From positions 20,429-84,428 of the forward strand of contig NZ_JAPVQY010000036.1 in assembly GCF_027257875.1 (NCBI RefSeq): a DNA stretch of 64,000 nucleotides. Reading direction: 5' to 3'. This document shows positions 26,620 to 35,106 of the stretch, piece by piece. The position numbers and the translations under genes were made by a program. The notes below the pieces were generated by a model, which saw nothing but the letters and a program-made list of their open reading frames with translations, had not been told where the DNA came from and did not search any database. The DNA comes from Burkholderia sp. IMCC1007. GTDB taxonomy: Bacteria > Pseudomonadota > Gammaproteobacteria > Burkholderiales > Burkholderiaceae. The first letter of the stretch is position 1. Each line of letters begins with the position of its first letter.

Positions 26620-26893
26620 ATGCGCGTGATCGACGACGACACGCAGCGACTGCTTGACGACCTGCTTGCCAGTCCGCAGGCCGCGCACGACTGGAAAACG
26701 CCGCCGGCGCCGGCCGCCGCACCGCCGCACCGCCGCACCATCGCTGCCGGTCGTGCCGGTCGGCTTCGTCCACGAAGGCGTCGTGCTGCGCTATTTCTCG
26801 TCGATCACGACGGTCGGTACGCCGCAAAGCGCCGCCGCGCAGGAGCTGCACATCGAGTGCATGTTCCCCGCTGACGACGCCACCGAAACACGT
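26620..26893 (+). pseudogene. frameshifted remnant of an XRE/MmyB-type transcriptional regulator (C-terminal domain)
   Basis: Two short frames together match the ligand-binding C-terminus of MmyB-type regulators. From 26620 the frame reads MRVIDDDTQRLLDDLLASPQ. After a shift into the next frame, 26744-26893 reads LPVVPVGFVHEGVVLRYFSS, then TTVGTPQSAAAQELHIECMF and PADDAT. The final part, with its TxGTPQ...QEL.IECxFPADDAT pattern, is a strong family hallmark. The helix-turn-helix N-terminus is missing and the stop is lost into the convergent MFS gene. This is a dead gene, not a coding sequence. Confidence 0.7.
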
Positions 26894-26958
26894 CACCGGC
26901 GGTTGCTCGACGCGCAGCCGACGCGCCGAACAGCCCGCAGCCGGCGCTCACGCGTCGT

Positions 26959-28170
26959 TCACTCGGCCAGCGCCGCCGCCGCCCCGACCCGCTTCGGCAC
27001 GCCGGTCACGATCGTCGCCACCGCGACGGCCAGCACCGCGGCCGCGCCCAGGAACACGCCGCCCGCGCCGTTCGCGTCGAACACGACACCGCCCACCGCC
27101 GCGCCGGTCGCGATCGCGAGCTGGATCGCCGCGACGATCAGCCCGCCCGCGCTCTCCGCTTCATCGGGCACGGTGCGCGTGACCCACGTCGACCATGCGA
27201 CCGGCACGCCGCCGAACGCCATCCCCCACAACGCGACCAGCACCGCGTCGATCATCGGCGCACGGCCGAGCGCGACGAGCGCGATGCCGAGCACGACCAT
27301 CAGCGCGGGCATCCCGATCAGCATCGGCCGCAGCCGGTGTTCGAGCACGCGGCCGGCGAGCGACGTGCCGACGAAGTTCGCGATGCCGTAGCCGAGCAGG
27401 ATCGCCGACAGCCCGTTCACGCCGACGCCCGCCACCTGTTCGAGGAACGGCCGCAGATACGTGAAGAACGCGAAATGCCCGGTGAACACGAGGATCGTCG
27501 CGAACATCCCGAGGCCGACGGTCGGCCGGCGCAGCACGTCGACGAGCGTGCGCAGCCGCGTCGTGCCGCTCGGCGGCATCGACGGCAGCGTCATCACCTG
27601 CGACACGAGCGCGACGCCGCCGATCGCGGCCGCGATCAGAAATACGTTGCGCCAGCCGATCAGGTGCCCGAAGTAACTTCCCATCGGCGCGGACGCGATC
27701 GTCGCGACCGCCACGCCGCTGAAGATGATCGACAGCGCACGCGGCACCATCGCGGTCGGCACGAGCCGCATCGCGGTGGCCGTCGCCATCGTCCAGAAGC
27801 CGCCCAGCGCGACGCCGAGCACCACGCGGCCGACCAGCAGCGTCGTCAGGTTCGGCGCGAACGCGACCGCGAGATTCGATGCGACGAGCAGCACCGAGAA
27901 TGCGAGCAGCACGCGCCGCCGGTCGATCGTGCGCGTCAGCGCGGAGATCAACAGGCTGGTGACGAGCGCGACCGTCGCGGTGGCCGTCACGGCCTGGCCG
28001 GCCACGCCTTCGGTCACGCCGAGACTGTCGGCCATCGGCGTGAGCAGGCTCGCGGGCAGGAATTCGGCGGTGACGAGGCCGAACACGCCGAGCGTCATCG
28101 CGAACACCGCGCCCCAGGCCGGTTCGCGGGGAGCCGCTGAGGTGGCGGCAGAAGACATTCCGGGATTCAT
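26959..28170 (-). CDS. MFS transporter, drug/nucleoside efflux (AraJ/NepI-like)
   Basis: A 403-residue, 12-helix major facilitator. The opening WGAVFAMTLGVFGLVTAEFLPASLLTPMADSLGVTEGVAGQAVTATATVALVTSLL and RRRVLLAFSVLLVASN are typical of the DHA1 exporters of sugars or purine nucleosides (AraJ/NepI type). An alternative ATG at 28158 would remove four residues. It is divergent from an AraC-family gene 110 bp away, a common arrangement in which the regulator activates the exporter. Confidence 0.88.
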   Translation of the reverse strand: MNPGMSSAATSAAPREPAWGAVFAMTLGVFGLVTAEFLPASLLTPMADSLGVTEGVAGQAVTATATVALVTSLLISALTRTIDRRRVLLAFSVLLVASNLAVAFAPNLTTLLVGRVVLGVALGGFWTMATATAMRLVPTAMVPRALSIIFSGVAVATIASAPMGSYFGHLIGWRNVFLIAAAIGGVALVSQVMTLPSMPPSGTTRLRTLVDVLRRPTVGLGMFATILVFTGHFAFFTYLRPFLEQVAGVGVNGLSAILLGYGIANFVGTSLAGRVLEHRLRPMLIGMPALMVVLGIALVALGRAPMIDAVLVALWGMAFGGVPVAWSTWVTRTVPDEAESAGGLIVAAIQLAIATGAAVGGVVFDANGAGGVFLGAAAVLAVAVATIVTGVPKRVGAAAALAE

Positions 28171-28280
28171 GTGTGGTTCCGTACGAAAAGGCGTTCCAGT
28201 GATGGCGTATCGTAAGGAACCACGGCAGGACGGTCTATGACATACAATCCGCTCTTATTGATCGAACGTCCGAATCTGAT

Positions 28281-29270
28281 ATGTCCGAGCCTTTGCTTCC
28301 CGATGCCCACGACGCGCACGACCTCGTCAGCGAGCTGCTGCTCGGCATGCGCCTGAGCGGCGTGCAGTACCGCCGGATCCAGGTGCCGCGGCCGTTCGGG
28401 CTGAGCTTCGGCCAGGCGCCGGGCCGCGCGCAGTTCCATTTCGTCGGGCGCGGGCCGGTGCTGCTGCGCGACGCGGCCGGCACGACCGTGCAGCTCGAAG
28501 CCGGCGACGCGATCCTGCTGCCGCACGGCCGCACGCACGCGCTGGTGTCCGATCCGGATGCCACGTGCCGCGAGATCGGCGGGTTCGAGGTCGCGAAGAT
28601 CTGCGACACGGTCGCGGCGGTGGGTGCAACGTCGTGCGCGACGCCGGAGCCGGGCGCCGGCGATGCGCTGATCTTCAGCGCGTGCATGGAGCTCGATCTC
28701 GGCGGCATGCAGCCGCTCGTCGGCACGATGCCGGAGTTCATGCACGTCGGCACGCTGCTCGCGCGCTACCCGGAGATCCGGCCGATGCTCGACGCGATGG
28801 AGCGCGAATCGTGCTCCGCGCGCGCGGGCTTTGCGGGCATCCTCGCGCGGCTCGCGGACGTGGTCGCCGCGTTCATCGTGCGCGGCTGGGTGGAATGCGG
28901 ATGCGGCGACGCGACGGGCTGGGTGCAGGCGCTGCGCGAACCGAGGCTCGGCCGCTCGATCGTCGCGCTGCATCGCGATCCGGGGCGCAACTGGAGTGTC
29001 GCGGAACTGGCCGCCGAAGCCGGCGTGTCGCGCTCGGTGTTCGCCGAGCGCTTTCTCTCGGCCACCGGGATGACGCCGGTGCGCTATCTGACCGAGCTGC
29101 GGATGCGGCTCGCCGCGCAGTGGATCGCACGCGACCGCGAAGCGATCGAGGCGGTCGCGTACCGGCTCGGCTACGGGTCGCTCGCCGCGTTCAGCCGCGC
29201 GTTCAAGCGCGTGGTCGGGCGGCCGCCGGGCGCGGTGCGCGCGGAAAGCGACGCGCACGCCGACGCGTGA
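28281..29270 (+). CDS. AraC-family transcriptional regulator with N-terminal cupin
   Basis: A 329-residue regulator. The N-terminal half is a cupin_6-type sensory domain (RPFGLSFGQAPGRAQFHFVGRGPVLLRDAAGTTVQLEAGDAILLPHGRTHAL). The C-terminal half has the double helix-turn-helix of AraC proteins, ending WSVAELAAEAGVSRSVFAERFLSATGMTPVRYLTELRMRLAAQWI...VAYRLGYGSLAAFSRAFKRVVGRPPG. It should control the divergent MFS pump. A TACAAT hexamer about 35 bp upstream could be its -10. Confidence 0.93.
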   Translation: MSEPLLPDAHDAHDLVSELLLGMRLSGVQYRRIQVPRPFGLSFGQAPGRAQFHFVGRGPVLLRDAAGTTVQLEAGDAILLPHGRTHALVSDPDATCREIGGFEVAKICDTVAAVGATSCATPEPGAGDALIFSACMELDLGGMQPLVGTMPEFMHVGTLLARYPEIRPMLDAMERESCSARAGFAGILARLADVVAAFIVRGWVECGCGDATGWVQALREPRLGRSIVALHRDPGRNWSVAELAAEAGVSRSVFAERFLSATGMTPVRYLTELRMRLAAQWIARDREAIEAVAYRLGYGSLAAFSRAFKRVVGRPPGAVRAESDAHADA

Positions 29271-29273
29271 CGG

Positions 29274-29290
29274 GGCTCGCGTAGCGAGCC
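29274..29290 (+). terminator. hairpin after the AraC gene
   Basis: A perfect 7-bp inverted repeat, GGCTCGC and GCGAGCC, with a 3-nt loop begins 3 bp after the stop codon. No T-run follows. Confidence 0.5.
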
Positions 29291-29377
29291 TCGCGCAACG
29301 CACGCCTTCCTGTGCGCGAGCCGGCCGCGTCGTGTCGCGCCCGCGCTATCCATCGGCATCGCGATACGCGTCGCCGG

Positions 29378-29560
29378 TCATGACGGACCGACTCCCCCGC
29401 TGCGCGCGTCGAGCTGGTCCACCAACGCCGTCGCACACTGCACGGCCAGCGCCGCGCACTGTTGCGCATCCACCGGCGCGCCCTTCATCACCACACCCTG
29501 CACGATCCGGCCCAGCAAATCCTTCGACAGGTCGGCGATCTCATGTTCCCGTTCAGTCAT
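29378..29560 (-). CDS. small hypothetical protein (60 aa)
   Basis: A 60-residue reading frame, MTEREHEIADLSKDLLGRIVQGVVMKGAPVDAQQCAALAVQCATALVDQLDAR, with a GGGAGA ribosome site 8 bp upstream. It is amphipathic and helical, has two cysteines and no membrane segment. The composition and ribosome site suggest it is real, but I recognise no family. It follows the transglutaminase-like gene on the same strand after about 105 bp. Confidence 0.55.
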   Translation of the reverse strand: MTEREHEIADLSKDLLGRIVQGVVMKGAPVDAQQCAALAVQCATALVDQLDARSGGVGPS

Positions 29561-29665
29561 GTTCGTCTCCCGCGCGTCGCGCCCGGTTCGGCCGGGTTCG
29601 GCCACGCGTCCGATCGTGCCGGGCGCCGCGCATGCCGCATGGAGAGCATGTACCGTGCCCGACAT

Positions 29666-31579
29666 TCAACGTTGCCGTGCCCGCACGACGATCTGCGCCT
29701 GCGTGTCGCGTTCGATGCGTTCGAGCGACGCACGCAGCGCCGTGAATTCGTCGGGCGTGCAGACCTGGCGCCCGAAAGCCGCCGTCATCCGGCGCGTCAC
29801 CTGCACGACGTGCGCGTTCGCATCGAATACGTAATGCGATGTGAAATCGACGAAGCGCTCGTGCACGGCCGTATCGGCCGGCAGGTCAGTGACCGCGACG
29901 TCGGCCGGCAACGCGATCTGGCCGGTCTCGTCGAAGGTGCCGCCGATGCACACCCACGGTTGCGTGCGCGTGGGCTCCGTGAGCCAGCCTTCGACCTGCG
30001 TCGCGATCCCGCCCGTCAGGCTCGACAGCGCCGGCACCGCCGTCGTGCCGTCAGGCCACACGAAGTGATCGAGCGTGCCCGAATACGTGACGTCGAACGG
30101 CCCGTTCGTCGCCCGGCGATCGCTCGTCGCGATCTGCGCGCGGCCGCGCAGCCCGCTTTGCCGCAAGCGCTCGTTCGCGAGTTGCCGCACACGGTCGGGC
30201 GGCGCACGACGAAACATCGTACGTTCGAGCTCCGCGGTCCAGCCTTCGTCCTCGACCAGCGCCTGGACACGCGCGGCGCCCGCCTGCGCGGCATCGATCT
30301 CCAGCCGCGCGACGCGGCGGCGCGGCTGCGCGGCCGGCGTACGCGACAGCACGCCGGTGTCGACGAGCAGCGCCGGACGATCCATCACGATCGGCGGCAG
30401 GTAGCCGAATGCGATGCCGCTTGTCGTCGTGTCCGCGTAGAGCGCGAGATCCGGCAGCCACGTGATCGCGTGATTGATCGCGCCGCCGCCGTAACCGGGC
30501 ATCGACGGCAGCGTGTAGACCGAGCCGAGATTGATCAGCACCGGTTCGCTGCGGATCCCGACTGCCGCGAGCAACGCGCCGAACAGCGCGACGTGGTCCT
30601 TGCAGTCGCCGTAGCGGTTGCGCAGGATGTCAGCCACGCGATGCGGCGCGGCGGCCGTTTCGCCGAGAAAAAGCGCGACGTAACGCACGTTCGCCTGCAC
30701 CCAGTCGTACAGGATGCGCGCCTTGTCGTAAGGATCGGCAGCGGCGGCGGTGAGCGCGCGCGCGAGTTGCACGACGGCCGGATCGTTCGCGCTCGGGTCG
30801 ACCGCCGCATCGCGGTAGCGCGCGGCGAACGCCGCGTAGTCAGGCAGCGTGGACACCACGAGCCGGTCGCCGTAGGTCGGGTAGCCTACCGAGCCGCTCT
30901 CGATCCGGTCGTACGGCCCGTGCCGATAATCGAACTCGTAACGCGTGCGGCCGTTTTCGGTCACGGGCGGCAGTGCGACGTAGCCGCGTGCGTCCGCATG
31001 CAGCGGCATGTCGGCCGGCAGATCGAAGATCAACCGCTGGCTCTCGACCGGCTCGCGCGACGGCTCGACGTAGTAGCCGAAGTACCCGGCGTTGACGGGT
31101 TTCGTGCGTGTCTTGCGAAACACGATGCGCGTGCTCGATCCCGCCTCGACGCCGGGAAACACGACGGTGCGCAGCAAGCCGTCCTGAAACGTCGGGGCGC
31201 CGGCCGAACGCGGCTCCTGCACGTCGCGGATGGCGTCGGCGCCGACCGGATGCGCGACGCCGTCGCGATCGACGGTCTCGGCCGCGAGCAAATCGACCTT
31301 CTCCAGGTTCTTGTCGAACCACACGTAGCGCTGCGCGATCGCATCGATCCCGTTCGCGTCGTTCGCGCGCAGCGTCGAATCGTCGTGCTCGTCGAGCGAG
31401 CCGTCGTGCTGCAGCACGAATACGTGGACGTCGCTGACGAGCGTCACCGGCGCCGTGTCGTCCGTCGCCGCGAAAGCGGGCCGTGCAAGCGCCAGCGCAA
31501 GCGCAGCGAGGACGCCGGCGAGTGCAGCCGTGCGCGCCGGGAAGTGGCCGGTCAATCGGCGGAACGGAAAACGCACCAC
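29666..31579 (-). CDS. exported DUF3857/transglutaminase-like protein
   Basis: A 637-residue secreted protein. The GTG at 31579 is preferred because a GGAGAG site precedes it and it gives a standard signal peptide of about 37 residues ending RPAFA. The DUF3857 region spans roughly 40-230, and a transglutaminase-like core follows. The catalytic cysteine is in NRYGDCKDHVALFGALLAAVGI, with a histidine in AINHAITWLPDLALYAD. A C-terminal beta domain has the DUF2569/transglutaminase-associated look. Such proteins act on cell-envelope peptides or proteins, with target unknown. The gene lies just downstream of the APC permease on the same strand. Confidence 0.82.
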   Translation of the reverse strand: MVRFPFRRLTGHFPARTAALAGVLAALALALARPAFAATDDTAPVTLVSDVHVFVLQHDGSLDEHDDSTLRANDANGIDAIAQRYVWFDKNLEKVDLLAAETVDRDGVAHPVGADAIRDVQEPRSAGAPTFQDGLLRTVVFPGVEAGSSTRIVFRKTRTKPVNAGYFGYYVEPSREPVESQRLIFDLPADMPLHADARGYVALPPVTENGRTRYEFDYRHGPYDRIESGSVGYPTYGDRLVVSTLPDYAAFAARYRDAAVDPSANDPAVVQLARALTAAAADPYDKARILYDWVQANVRYVALFLGETAAAPHRVADILRNRYGDCKDHVALFGALLAAVGIRSEPVLINLGSVYTLPSMPGYGGGAINHAITWLPDLALYADTTTSGIAFGYLPPIVMDRPALLVDTGVLSRTPAAQPRRRVARLEIDAAQAGAARVQALVEDEGWTAELERTMFRRAPPDRVRQLANERLRQSGLRGRAQIATSDRRATNGPFDVTYSGTLDHFVWPDGTTAVPALSSLTGGIATQVEGWLTEPTRTQPWVCIGGTFDETGQIALPADVAVTDLPADTAVHERFVDFTSHYVFDANAHVVQVTRRMTAAFGRQVCTPDEFTALRASLERIERDTQAQIVVRARQR

Positions 31580-31653
31580 GTAGAAGCTCTCCGCGCGTTC
31601 GTGCTCGGTCGGACTCGGCGGGCAGGCAGCGACGCGGACCACCTACTCACCCG

Positions 31654-33624
31654 CTAACCGACGTTCATCGGCAGCAGCACCATCTGCCGCCCCTCGACAT
31701 GCAGCCGCGCCTGCAATTCGACCGGCGTCTGGTTATGCAGCCACGCGGTCAGGAAGTTCACGCGCCGGAAAATCAGCTTGCTCGCGAAGCACACGGCGTT
31801 CGGATACACGTCGAGCGTCGACGACGCGAGGTTCATGAATTCGACGACCGGGTTCGTGCCGAACGCGATCCGGTAGTCGGCGGCAATGCCGTTGCGGCGG
31901 CAGTGCGCGACGTAATAGTCGAGCGCTTCGGTGATCGTGTGGCGCAGCCGTTCGAGATGCTCGTGTCCGTCGTACGCCTTCGCATCGACCTCGCCGACCG
32001 CGAGAAAGATCACGTTGCGAAAGTGCCCCGGAAACAGCCGGTTGACCCACAGCAGCGCGTGCATGCTCGCGCCGCGATGCTTGCCGACGAGCAGCACCGC
32101 GGTGGGCTGCGCCGGATCGGGCCGGCCAGGCGCGCTCGCTTCGTCGACTGCCGGCGGTGCGCCGGAGAACAATGCGTCCTCCTTGGCGAGCTGCGCGCGC
32201 GTGTACGCGTAGTGCCGGTTGATCATGAAGCACAGCGCGATCACCGCGCTCGTCACGAGCACCGTGAGCCAGCCGCCGGCGGTGAACTTCTCGATCAGCG
32301 TGATGACGAGCACGGTGGCCGTCACGCTCAGGCCGAGCGCCGACAGGCAGAAGTGCTTGACCCAGCCGCGCTCGCTGCGATGGCGCCACCAGTACGTGCA
32401 CAGCCCGAGCAGCGACATGCTGAAGGTGAGGAACACGTTGATGCTGTACAGCACGACGAGCACATCGACGTTGCCGTGCGTCCACAGCAGGATCAGCAGG
32501 CTCGACAGGCCGACGACGATGATGCCGTTCTGCCGCACGAGGCGCGTCGACAAGTCGCGGAAATGGCGCGGCACCCACGAATCCGATGCCATGTTCGACA
32601 GTACGGCCGGCCCGTCGAGGAAGCCCGTCTGCGCGCCGACCAGCAGCAGCCCGGCCTCGAACGCGAGCACGGCCGCGAGCAGCGCATGCCGCGCGAATGC
32701 GGACCCGAGCCCGAGATGATCGATCACGCTGCCGAACACGACCGCGTTGAGCGTCTCGCCTTCGACCGGCCGCGCGTGCCACAGCATGTACAGCAGGATG
32801 ATGCCGCCGGCCGTGAACGCGAGCGACGTCGACATGTACCACATCGTCACCTTGCCGTTCGGCACGCGCGGATCGGCCAGCATGTTCACGTTGTTCGACA
32901 CGGCCTCGAGGCCCGTATACGTGCCGCCGCCGAGCGAGAACGCGCGCATCAGCAACGCGAGCATCACGAACGTGCCGAGCGATTGCGACATCCCGTGCGC
33001 GTCGTGCACGGCGTCGGGCACGATCGTCGTCAGGTTGCTGCCGTGCACCGCGATGCCGTACACGATCAGCCCGAAATGCAGCACGACGAAGCCGATGAAG
33101 ATCGGCAGCATCACGATGATCGACTCGCGCATCCCGCGGAAGTTGAGCCCCGTCATCAACAGGATCAGCACGATCTCGGTCGTGAGCTTGAACGCCTGCG
33201 CACCGACCGGCAGCAGGCTGTAGAACGCGTCGACGCCGCTCGCGAGCGACGTCGCGACCGTCAGCACGTAATCGACCAGCAGCGCCGCGCCCGACACGAG
33301 CCCCGGCTTCGGCCCGAGCAGCGACGTCGCGACGCGATAGCCGCCGCCGCCGGTCGGGAACAGCTCGATCACCTGGTTGTAGCCGAGCGCGATGATGAAC
33401 ACGGTCGCCGCCGTCGCCAACGCGAGAAACAGCGCGAGCGGCGTGTGCTGCGCGAGCGCGAGGAACGCCTCCTCCGGGCCGTAGCACGACGACGACAGCC
33501 CGTCGGCGCCGAGCCCGACCCATGCCAGCAGCGGCGTGACGGCGATTGCATGGCGCGTGCGCGGGTCGAGCGGGTCCAGCGGCTTGCCGACGAGCAACTG
33601 CCACATCTTCTGGACTCCGGTCAT
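31654..33624 (-). CDS. APC-superfamily permease (KimA/amino acid transporter-like)
   Basis: A 656-residue permease: about 12 membrane helices in the first 470 residues, then a soluble C-terminal domain of about 160 residues (AVLLVGKHRGASMHALLWVNRLFPGHFRNVIFLAVGEVD). The N-terminal GLGADGLSSSCYGPEEAFLAL and ELFPTGGGGYRVATSLLGPKPGLVSGAALLVDYVLTVA blocks fit the APC group that includes the potassium importer KimA. The soluble domain could be regulatory, like a nucleotide-sensing domain, but no motif proves this. GGGGAGGGG before the ATG at 33624 fixes the start. Substrate could be potassium or an amino acid. Confidence 0.83.
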   Translation of the reverse strand: MTGVQKMWQLLVGKPLDPLDPRTRHAIAVTPLLAWVGLGADGLSSSCYGPEEAFLALAQHTPLALFLALATAATVFIIALGYNQVIELFPTGGGGYRVATSLLGPKPGLVSGAALLVDYVLTVATSLASGVDAFYSLLPVGAQAFKLTTEIVLILLMTGLNFRGMRESIIVMLPIFIGFVVLHFGLIVYGIAVHGSNLTTIVPDAVHDAHGMSQSLGTFVMLALLMRAFSLGGGTYTGLEAVSNNVNMLADPRVPNGKVTMWYMSTSLAFTAGGIILLYMLWHARPVEGETLNAVVFGSVIDHLGLGSAFARHALLAAVLAFEAGLLLVGAQTGFLDGPAVLSNMASDSWVPRHFRDLSTRLVRQNGIIVVGLSSLLILLWTHGNVDVLVVLYSINVFLTFSMSLLGLCTYWWRHRSERGWVKHFCLSALGLSVTATVLVITLIEKFTAGGWLTVLVTSAVIALCFMINRHYAYTRAQLAKEDALFSGAPPAVDEASAPGRPDPAQPTAVLLVGKHRGASMHALLWVNRLFPGHFRNVIFLAVGEVDAKAYDGHEHLERLRHTITEALDYYVAHCRRNGIAADYRIAFGTNPVVEFMNLASSTLDVYPNAVCFASKLIFRRVNFLTAWLHNQTPVELQARLHVEGRQMVLLPMNVG

Positions 33625-34193
33625 GGTCCCCTCCCCGAACGCCGGGCGCACCGGCGTCATCTTCTCAAGCTAGCCCACCCGCGCGCGCGGCGCCAGTCCG
33701 CACATTCCATAAGAGGCCGCCAACGGCTTGGCGGCGCTTTCAACGCGTAAGCGAAAGGGCGGCGCGAGCGGCATCGCTGGGGCATCGCGGCGGCGTCGCG
33801 GCGGCATCGCTTGGGCTCCGCATCGACATCGCTCCGGCATCGCTCCGGCATCGCTCCGACATCGCGGCAGCGACCTCGCACCGCCGGCAAGCCGGCCGCC
33901 CGCGGCGCGCCATGTCGCGCCGTATCCCGCCAGCTCGCACTGCGGCCGCCGCCCGCGCGCTGCCGCACCGACCACCGCCCCGTCAGGCCGATTCCGCCAT
34001 TCGCGTCGATCGACGCTGAACCTGCCGGATGCAACGCGCAATCGCGTCCTCGTCGTGCGTCATTCCCCGCAGTTCGCCATTAGTGCGCGCGCAACAATGG
34101 CGATGCCTCGCGGCCGGGGTCATCCGGGGAGCGGGTCTCCCGCGCGACACCGGCCGCGGCGGTCTTTGAAAAACCACATCACGAGGACATACC
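33625..34193. other. intergenic region before rpfF
   Basis: A 569-bp gap between the APC permease and rpfF, divergently transcribed. It holds an 11-bp tandem repeat tract (33770-33879) and should contain the promoters of both genes. Several short frames cross it on both strands, but their arginine-rich composition and the period of 11, which is not a multiple of 3, argue against coding. Confidence 0.55.
33770..33879. repeat. degenerate 11-bp tandem repeat, about 10 units
   Basis: Ten consecutive 11-bp units related to GGCATCGCTCC can be laid out without gaps. The best copies are at 33836-33846 and 33847-33857 (identical) and 33825-33835 and 33781-33791 (one to three changes). The period matches about one turn of DNA, so the ATCG core repeats on one face of the helix. 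It sits about 310 bp upstream of the rpfF start and 145 bp upstream of the permease start. Confidence 0.8.
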
Positions 34194-35057
34194 ATGCAAC
34201 TCCAATCCCATCCGGCGTGCCGCCCGTTTTACGAAGCAGGTGAACTCACGCAATTGACCGCGTTCTACGAAGAAGGTCGCAACGTCATGTGGATGATGCT
34301 TCGATCGGAGCCGCGGCCGTGCTTCAACCAGCAACTCGTCACCGACATCATCCATCTCGCGCGCGTCGCACGCGACTCGGGCCTGCGGTTCGACTTCTGG
34401 GTGACGGGCTCGCTCGTGCCCGAGCTGTTCAACGTCGGCGGCGACCTGAGCTTCTTCGTCGACGCGATCCGCAGCGGCAGGCGGGATCAGCTGATGGCCT
34501 ACGCGCGTTCATGCATCGACGGCGTGTACGAAATCTACACGGGCTTCGGCACCGGGGCGATCTCGATCGCGATGGTCGAGGGCAGCGCGCTGGGCGGCGG
34601 CTTCGAGGCCGCTCTCGCGCACCACTACATCCTCGCGCAGAAGGGCGTGAAGCTCGGCTTTCCCGAGATCGCGTTCAACCTGTTCCCGGGCATGGGCGGC
34701 TATTCGCTGGTCGCGCGGAAGTCGAACCGCGGGCTCGCGGAATCGCTGATCTCGTCCGGCGAGGCGCACGTGGCCGAGTGGTACGAGGATCAGGGGCTGA
34801 TCGACCAGACGTTCGAAGCGGGCGACGCGTACCTCGCGACGCGCACCTTCATCGACGTGACGAAGCCGAAGCTGAACGGCATTCGCGCGATGCTGCGCGC
34901 GCGCGAGCGCGTGTTCCAGCTCACGCGTTCCGAGCTGATGGACATCACCGAGGAATGGGTTCGCGCGGCGTTCACGATCGAGCCGAAGGATCTCGCGTAC
35001 ATGGAACGCCTGGTGATGCTGCAGAACCGGCGCGTGTCGAAGCTGCGCACGGTGTAA
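34194..35057 (+). CDS. rpfF: BDSF (cis-2-dodecenoic acid) synthase RpfF
   Basis: A 287-residue crotonase-family enzyme that makes the quorum signal cis-2-dodecenoic acid from acyl-ACP by dehydration and thioester cleavage. The oxyanion loop and catalytic pair are seen in VEGSALGGGFEAALAHHY (Glu138) and GFPEIAFNLFPGMGGYSL (Glu158). Their spacing of 20 matches Glu141/Glu161 of Xanthomonas RpfF. The N-terminal part FYEEGRNVMWMMLRSEPRPCFNQQLVTDI is typical of RpfF and not of ordinary enoyl-CoA hydratases. A GAGGA site precedes the ATG. The receptor rpfR is convergent, 49 bp away, as in B. cenocepacia. Confidence 0.95.
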   Translation: MQLQSHPACRPFYEAGELTQLTAFYEEGRNVMWMMLRSEPRPCFNQQLVTDIIHLARVARDSGLRFDFWVTGSLVPELFNVGGDLSFFVDAIRSGRRDQLMAYARSCIDGVYEIYTGFGTGAISIAMVEGSALGGGFEAALAHHYILAQKGVKLGFPEIAFNLFPGMGGYSLVARKSNRGLAESLISSGEAHVAEWYEDQGLIDQTFEAGDAYLATRTFIDVTKPKLNGIRAMLRARERVFQLTRSELMDITEEWVRAAFTIEPKDLAYMERLVMLQNRRVSKLRTV

Positions 35058-35067
35058 CGTGAGTGAA

Positions 35068-35094
35068 GCGCGCCGCCCGGGACCGGCGGCGCGC
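35068..35094. terminator. bidirectional terminator between rpfF and rpfR
   Basis: A perfect 10-bp inverted repeat, GCGCGCCGCC at 35068-35077 and GGCGGCGCGC at 35085-35094, has a 7-nt loop. It occupies the short gap between the two convergent genes. Confidence 0.75.
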
Positions 35095-35106
35095 CGCCAC
35101 CGAAGC

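Noticed and set aside
33657..34034. Minus-strand frame of 125 codons across the 11-bp repeat
   Set aside because: The repeated Arg-Cys-Arg peptide comes from translating the 11-bp repeat; there is no ribosome site and several overlapping frames look alike.
34194..35057. Annotation of rpfF as a generic enoyl-CoA hydratase
   Set aside because: Both catalytic glutamates at RpfF spacing, the RpfF-type N-terminus and the adjacent rpfR gene indicate the signal synthase.
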